NCBI GenBank assembly: GCA_014905825.1
Contig: JACGCN010000048.1
Location: 275,631 to 339,630 of the forward strand
Direction of reading: 5' to 3'
DNA: 64,000 nt
Origin: Lyophyllum atratum
Lineage: Eukaryota; Basidiomycota; Agaricomycetes; Agaricales; Lyophyllaceae
Shown: one piece after another, positions 58,866-64,000 of the stretch
Numbering within the stretch: position 1 is the stretch's first letter
How the letters are laid out: the number at the start of each line of letters is the position of its first letter
Notes under the pieces: generated by a model
What the model was told of the DNA's origin: nothing
Databases searched by the model: none
What the model saw: the letters and a program-made list of their open reading frames with translations, nothing else
Program-made: the position numbers and the translations under genes

Positions 58866-60381
58866 TCTGAGAAAAAGCTTGTTCGGCATCGATCGGACCG
58901 GGTTTACTTCCGAGGCTCGGACGACCTGCGGAGCTTGAACTGCGCTTATTGATTTCTAACATCGCGACCAAATATGTGCCCCATTCCTCGATTCTTTGAG
59001 CCTCAAACGCACGAGATTTTTTCTTCATCCATCTAGACTCATGCCCTGAGGTGATTATCTGTGTTTCTCGAGCCTGAGATGTCTTACGCCTCAAATTTGT
59101 GGGGATCTGAAGATCCTACGGGGTCTCAGCTCTTCACTAACGGACACCGCTATGCGCACAAGCCAGAACTCGAAGTTAATTCAGATCTCATGTACTCTTG
59201 CCACAAATATGGTCTTCATTACCCCTCGTACATGCTTTACTTCCTCGCTACTTCTGAGGGCATACTGGACAAAATTTACTTCCGTCATTCGACCTCCGCA
59301 TCGCATATTGGATCCAGCCCGCGTGCTCCTCCTCATATATATACTTAGTCACACGGAAACTCCGCGTCGGGTTCGCTACAACCCTGAACAAGCTCGGAAG
59401 GACCTCGCCAGCCAATCAGATCCTGCCACTCCCGCCTAATGCTCCCAAGGGCCTCGCTTGGAATTTGATGTAATTCATAATGCCGTCATAATGTGGGGAA
59501 TTGGGGATGGCGAACGGCTTTAAAGCCAGCTGGGAGGGACAGGTAGTCGGAACTCTCCAGCCTTGCTTTGACAGGTGTGAGTGATATATTTCTCTTCAAT
59601 CTTTTTAGACTGGCCCATTGCAGTTCTACATTAAAATAGACCAGGAAGTTCATTTTTCTACTTTGTGGGGTATGTTGCCAGAGCACAAAGATACTCTGCC
59701 CTGAAGTTCTTGCGTGACCGGCTTTCCGAAATAGAAAGTACCAACGTGGAAGCGAAGGCCTTATAATTTTCCCCTAGCTGCTACATATTGACGCCCGCTG
59801 ATACCTATCTGCACATGCTGATCAACGATAATGCGCCGAGGACGCGGGCCCGATAGAAAACTTCCTTGTTGCTTCCAAGATTATCAGCGATATCGTAGCT
59901 TACCTACGATTGCCTCGAGCCACCCAAAGCAGCAGAAAATCCAGGCGAACCATCAAATACTCGCGTCTCACGGACCGCAGTTATACCACCGAGTATATTT
60001 TTTCCAGCGGCAGAACATGCCCATGGGAATGATCGCGGCATGGAAACATATGTATGGTTCATGGGAGATGTTGACATGGTGTTTCAACCACACGACATCG
60101 CGAAGACCTCAACATTGGTTGTTACCAGCGGAGTTGATCCATAATGCCGGTGCGTAACGCAATGATCGCGGCCATGCCCGCTGGATGTGTCATGAGGCAA
60201 TGAGAATTTAAAACTACTGCGGTACAAATACATACAAGCCCGATCCCAATATGAAGGAGTATACTAAATCATGCGACGTCGAAGGCTCCTTCGCGTCTTT
60301 TCAACCCCTCTGTCAGCCCCGCCGAGCGTCCACAGTGTCCCCAACCGGCTGGCATCTCGTTCCCTGTTTGATTCAAGCGGG
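58866..60381. other. Gene-poor stretch, possibly decayed sequence
   Basis: About 1.5 kb. Short frames at 59061-59348 and 59831-60157 do not connect by plausible splicing and match nothing I recognise. AT content is higher than in flanking genes. It may hold a decayed gene. Confidence 0.3.
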
Positions 60382-61170
60382 TTACATCCCGTACTTTCTC
60401 TTGATCGCTGTCCAGGCCGGTGCCGCGATGGCGTTACGAGAAACAAAAACGCCCATGTCTTGCTCAGATATTCGATTGATGTCTACACGGTTCCAGTAAC
60501 GAGAAAGCACGTAAGAGATATCTTGCGCATCGCCATCCGAGCCACGGCTACGGAGCAAGCAGCTTTAACTGCAGCCAGGAGACGAGGATCGCAAATGCAT
60601 AGCGTACATTATCCATGATTTTAGCTTGGCTCGGATGAACTCCGAGATCGTCAGGAACGGGACGCCTTGAAGCTTCATCACAGTCGTGTTGTCCAAGTGG
60701 CGTGGGCCCGACTCCCCGGCGGCCAGTATCTCGATCTATCAGCAGCCCAAAGCTATTATCCTGCAGGCAAAGGCTGAATCGAATGGGCTTACGTCGATAG
60801 GTGGGATCAGTCGATGATATGTGGCGTGGAGCCTGTACGGATTGACGGTTAGGGAAATGGGCGATCTACAAAACTGCAAACCTATTTGTCCAAGGGGAGT
60901 TGGTCGTGGTGAAGTCTGCACTGCCGGAGAGCGCGTCGCGCACCCGCCGGAAGGGGTGATTCTGGCCAAGCTCAACTATGCAAAAAATCTCCTGCGAAGG
61001 GTAAGAATAACTGAGATTATATGGAGGTAGAAAGAACTTGCGTTCGCGTGCGGAGCGTTCGATAGAACAGCAGTCAAGACACTCCCGTAAAACGCATGAG
61101 GGACCTTGCTGGCATGTAGAAGGTATGAGAGAGCTACAGCCGCTTCCAAAAGCCTTCGAGTTTCAGACAT
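60382..61170 (-). CDS. Nucleotidyltransferase-fold hypothetical protein (Agaricomycete family)
   Basis: The start is MSETRRLLEAAVALSYLLHA at 61170. Exons join in frame to SKVPHAFYGSVLTAVLSNAP, EIFCIVELGQNHPFRRVRDA, GSADFTTTNSPWTNRLHATY, RLIPPIDIEILAAGESGPRH, VPFLTISEFIRAKLKSW, DGDAQDISYVLSRYWNRVD, ending APAWTAIKRKYGM. The pattern (PHAFxGS..., a later xExxxxG, xFIRAKLK, DxxD) is that of small minimal-nucleotidyltransferase-like proteins common in Agaricomycetes. No biochemical role is known to me. Intron 1 uses a GC donor (AAC|GCAAGT); the last intron ends CCGTAG. No frame breaks, unlike its neighbours. Confidence 0.7.
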
Positions 61171-61896
61171 CGTAGCGCGGAGAGGGGAGAAGGTATGTTA
61201 GGCCCACTTCATGTTAAGTCATAAGTCAGGTTGAAGTAGGGAGGAAGGAGCCGGCTGTAGCTGCATATGTAATAAGCCTGTGAAGAGGGACCCCAGCCTA
61301 GAAAAGAAAGAATCAACAGATGCCTGATCTCGTCGACCATCTCTTGCCGAAAACGGGTATGTCCGATCAGTCGAAACCAGAGCACGCTGTGGCAACGTTC
61401 CAGGTCGAAAACAAGCAAAATATCCATGGAAGATTCATGACTATGCATCAACTAGATCATTGTATATATATAACGAAGCCTTGTGAAAAAACATAATTAG
61501 AGAGAGTAAGGTAAAGTGGAATGGATTTCGATGGATTTCGATGTACATACATTCAGGAGCGTTGGTCGACAAATGGAACACGGATCACAAGCCTGGCCGA
61601 TGGCTAAAGACTCTTCCCTGGATAGCAGCTAAATGAAGGAACGAGTTACAAGTTGGTTAGAGTCAGAATCTTGAATCCGGACATGTTTTCCCATTTGGAA
61701 GAAGAAATGGCTCGTGGGGCCCTGGGTTGCGATCAGTGATCACGTTGATTTTACAGGGTCACATGTGACCAGTAACACGTCATGTGGATATCCTGAAATT
61801 TCCTCTGCATCGTCTTCGCTTCTCGACAAGGCGGCTTCCAAGGGTTCGCATCTGCGCATGCATACAGGGTTCTGGAGAACAAGTTCCAGTCATGTA
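61171..61896. promoter_or_regulatory. Divergent region, nucleotidyltransferase-fold gene / MRS2
   Basis: About 730 bp without supported genes. Contains tgtatatatataacg and the direct repeat tggatttcga/tggatttcga near 61520-61541. Confidence 0.35.
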
Positions 61897-63855
61897 ATGC
61901 GAGCACTTCGCAGGGCTGTCGCCTCTCCAAACGCCACAAGCCTGGCATTTACCCCGCATCACCGCTGCTCACAACCGCTCGTTTCAAAGCGTGTGCTTCA
62001 ACTCTCTTCAAACGCCTCCTATGCTCGGTTAGAAACACGAAAAGGTCCACTGGCGAGTTACACCACGTCTAGGAACATCTCTTGGTCGACGAAGCAGCAT
62101 ACTCCCCCAGTTGAGTTGTCGAATGATGAGGAGGATGCAGCCAAGGCTGCAATTTTAGAGAAGGTGATGAAAGGGCGTCAGCCAACGGATCTGATGCTGC
62201 GTTGTGAGTCATTGAAGGAGTTTTCGGTTAATTTGAGTCTGAGACGTATTCCTAGGTACTGTGCTGGATGCTGAAGGTAAATCAGACTCATGACATGTGT
62301 CTTCGTAAGGTAACTCTTCTGCCAGGCAACGTGAAGACAATTTCCGGTCATTTCAAAAAGTCCGATTTGAGTGCGGAACACGCTTTGAATGTGAGCGAAG
62401 ATTATCGGATCATCAAGCCCACTGAACTTAAAAATCAAGGCCCGCGATCTACGCAAAATCGATTCTCGAGTCCCTAATCTCGTCCCAACTATTCTCGTGC
62501 GAAGGGAAGCCATCCTGGTGGGTTTCGCGCAAATGTCCTAGAAAGTTGAGTTTTGAAGTTGGCTGCAGGTCAACATACTTCACATTCGGGCTCTTGTCAA
62601 ATCCGATGCTGTTATCCTTTTTGACACGTATGGTTCCGCCGACTCCAGGCTTCATTCGGTTTTTCTGTATCATTTGGAAGTCAGTGACCTTCTAATCTTT
62701 GAGTGGCGTAACTTGACGTGAACCGTATAGCACAACCTCAAGTCCAAAGGGTCTGGCTCACCCTACGAATTCAGGTATTGATATTTAGACTATTCTTTCC
62801 GCAAGATACCTACATTAATCCATCAGAGCTCTCGAATCAATTCTTCTCTCCGTCTTAAGCGCGTTGGAGGCTGAATGGTCTTCATCCGTAATCTCGTGGG
62901 AGGCTTGCTAGCAGAATTGGAGGACAATATCGATCACGATCGATTTAAGCGTCTGCTCCACTACTCTAGGCGCCTGACCAGTTTTCAGAACAGAGCCAAG
63001 TTGGTATGTCAGTCTGTCTCCGTATGTCTGTTCCAAAGGAGTTAATCAGGTGACAGGTCGAGGAGGCTTTAGAGGAAGTCTTGAGCCAAGGTATCAATCA
63101 CGTCAATCTTTTCTACCTGTGTTCCTGACTCGTTTCCCCGCAGATGATGATTTGAATGCGATGTACCTCACGGACAAGAAAAACAGTATAATTCGTGAGC
63201 TACAGGATCACGAGGAGCTAGAAGTTTTACTAGAATCCTTTACTAAACAAGTGGAGGAGATAGTCAACGAGGCGGAGAATATACAGGTAAGGAATTTGTC
63301 CTCTTTGAGGGGGTATACTAATGATCGAATAGAGCAATGTACAATCCACACAAGAGATTGTGGAACTAATCTTGGACTCTAATCGTAATGCATTACTTGC
63401 TCTCGACTTGCAGGTACTGTTGAAACACTCTGAAACGACCCTCTGACTAACGATCACTAGGTGTCTATCGCCACGCTAGGTGTAGGCTCAGGGGCTTTAA
63501 TTGCTGGACTTTTTGGTATGAACGTAAGCTGCCGTATTTGTCTCAACATCCATCTTCAACATCACTGGGAAACTCTCATGTACAGTTGACGAGCCATATG
63601 GAGCAAAACCCATATGCCTTCTATGGCATGTCCACAGGGTCTGCAGCGCTTGCACTATTAGTGGCGTGGATGGGCCTTAGAAAGTATGAGTTTCTTTGTT
63701 CATGACCTCGCCAGATAACTTACCATGAAATTTGCACGCGCAGGCTTGCCAAAATCCGGAAAGTTGGCCTCTCAAGCAGTCCGAATAGCCAAAAAGCTCG
63801 GAAGCCTTGGCTTCCGCTTCCACTTCGGAGAAGAAGCCAGGATGGCTGGTCATAA
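61897..63855 (+). CDS. MRS2: Mitochondrial magnesium channel MRS2/LPE10 (CorA family)
   Basis: Inner-membrane Mg2+ channel. The start is MRALRRAVASPNATSLAF at 61897, an Arg-rich mitochondrial targeting sequence. Conserved body: DLRKIDSRVPNLVPTILVRR, EAILVNILHIRALV, DTYGSADSRLHSVFLYHLE, YEFRALESILLSVLSALEAE, FKRLLHYSRRLTSFQNRAK, AMYLTDKKN and DHEELEVLLESFTKQVEEIV. Two membrane helices flank the selectivity motif: ATLGVGSGALIAGLFGMNL (GMN) and GSAALALLVAWMGL. A basic tail (SQKARKPWLPLPLRRRSQDG) ends at 63853-63855. At least nine exons, all in frame. Confidence 0.94.
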
Positions 63856-63937
63856 CCCCACATCATATACACACAATCCGGAGAACCATCTAAGCGGCGC
63901 ATCTCCTTATTAACCATTAATGCCACCTCACATTACC

Positions 63938-64000
63938 CTACTCATAGTCGAGCTTCTTACCCTCATCATCGAACGGACCTTGACCGGACGGAATATCGCA
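63938..64000 (-). CDS. 3' end of an unidentified gene (5' beyond the window)
   Basis: The minus strand reads CDIPSGQGPFDDEGKKLDYE then TAG at 63938-63940. It is convergent with MRS2, with only 82 bp between the stops. The fragment is too short to name, and the frame is inferred from its protein-like composition. Confidence 0.4.
   Translation of the reverse strand, partial: CDIPSGQGPFDDEGKKLDYE

Overview
The window is nuclear DNA of a filamentous basidiomycete, most likely an Agaricomycete (mushroom or wood-decay lineage). Genes are dense and cut by many introns of about 50-60 bp. Both tRNAs carry introns. The gene set includes calcineurin A with a fungal C-terminus, an SREBP-type bHLH-membrane protein, a sphingolipid delta-4 desaturase, D-amino-acid oxidases, an MRS2 magnesium channel, and an Agaricomycete-style BTB protein and nucleotidyltransferase-fold protein. 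The exact species cannot be read from the sequence.

Layout. 1-6,130: a secreted cysteine/Ser-Thr protein (runs off the left edge), RPS26, and a large Su(z)12/VEFS-box-like Polycomb protein with internal repeats. 6,260-20,085: intron-containing tRNA-Trp, a CDK9/BUR1-type kinase, a BTB protein, an MSS116-like DEAD-box helicase, an MTH1-like Nudix hydrolase and two tandem D-amino-acid oxidases. 20,378-25,040: sphingolipid delta-4 desaturase and an SREBP/Sre1 homologue sharing a divergent promoter. 25,995-32,856: two alpha/beta-hydrolase paralogues in opposite orientation flank an initiator tRNA and the GPI-anchor glycosyltransferase PIG-A/GPI3. 33,891-43,240: a WW-domain disordered protein, UNC-50 and the calcineurin catalytic subunit. 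45,145-54,991: twelve head-to-tail copies of an ~822-bp unit. The block has degenerate 25-bp terminal inverted repeats and is bounded by a perfect 8-bp direct repeat, so it looks like a tandemly amplified non-autonomous DNA transposon. 55,052-64,000: an adenylosuccinate/carboxymuconate-type lyase whose start codon lies about 50 bp from the array, a damaged short-chain dehydrogenase, a gene-poor stretch, a nucleotidyltransferase-fold gene, MRS2 and the 3' end of one more gene.

Most loci are unrelated housekeeping genes. Local relationships are the DES1/SRE1 lipid pair, the DAO tandem duplicates and the inverted hydrolase paralogues. The two hydrolase paralogues each lack a different catalytic-triad residue.

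Several strongly conserved genes (SRE1, calcineurin, the lyase, the WW protein, one or both hydrolases, the SDR) are broken by single-base gains or losses, mostly in mononucleotide runs. Uncorrected consensus indels explain this better than pseudogenisation of so many genes. CDS entries below therefore give outer limits of genes, with introns included.
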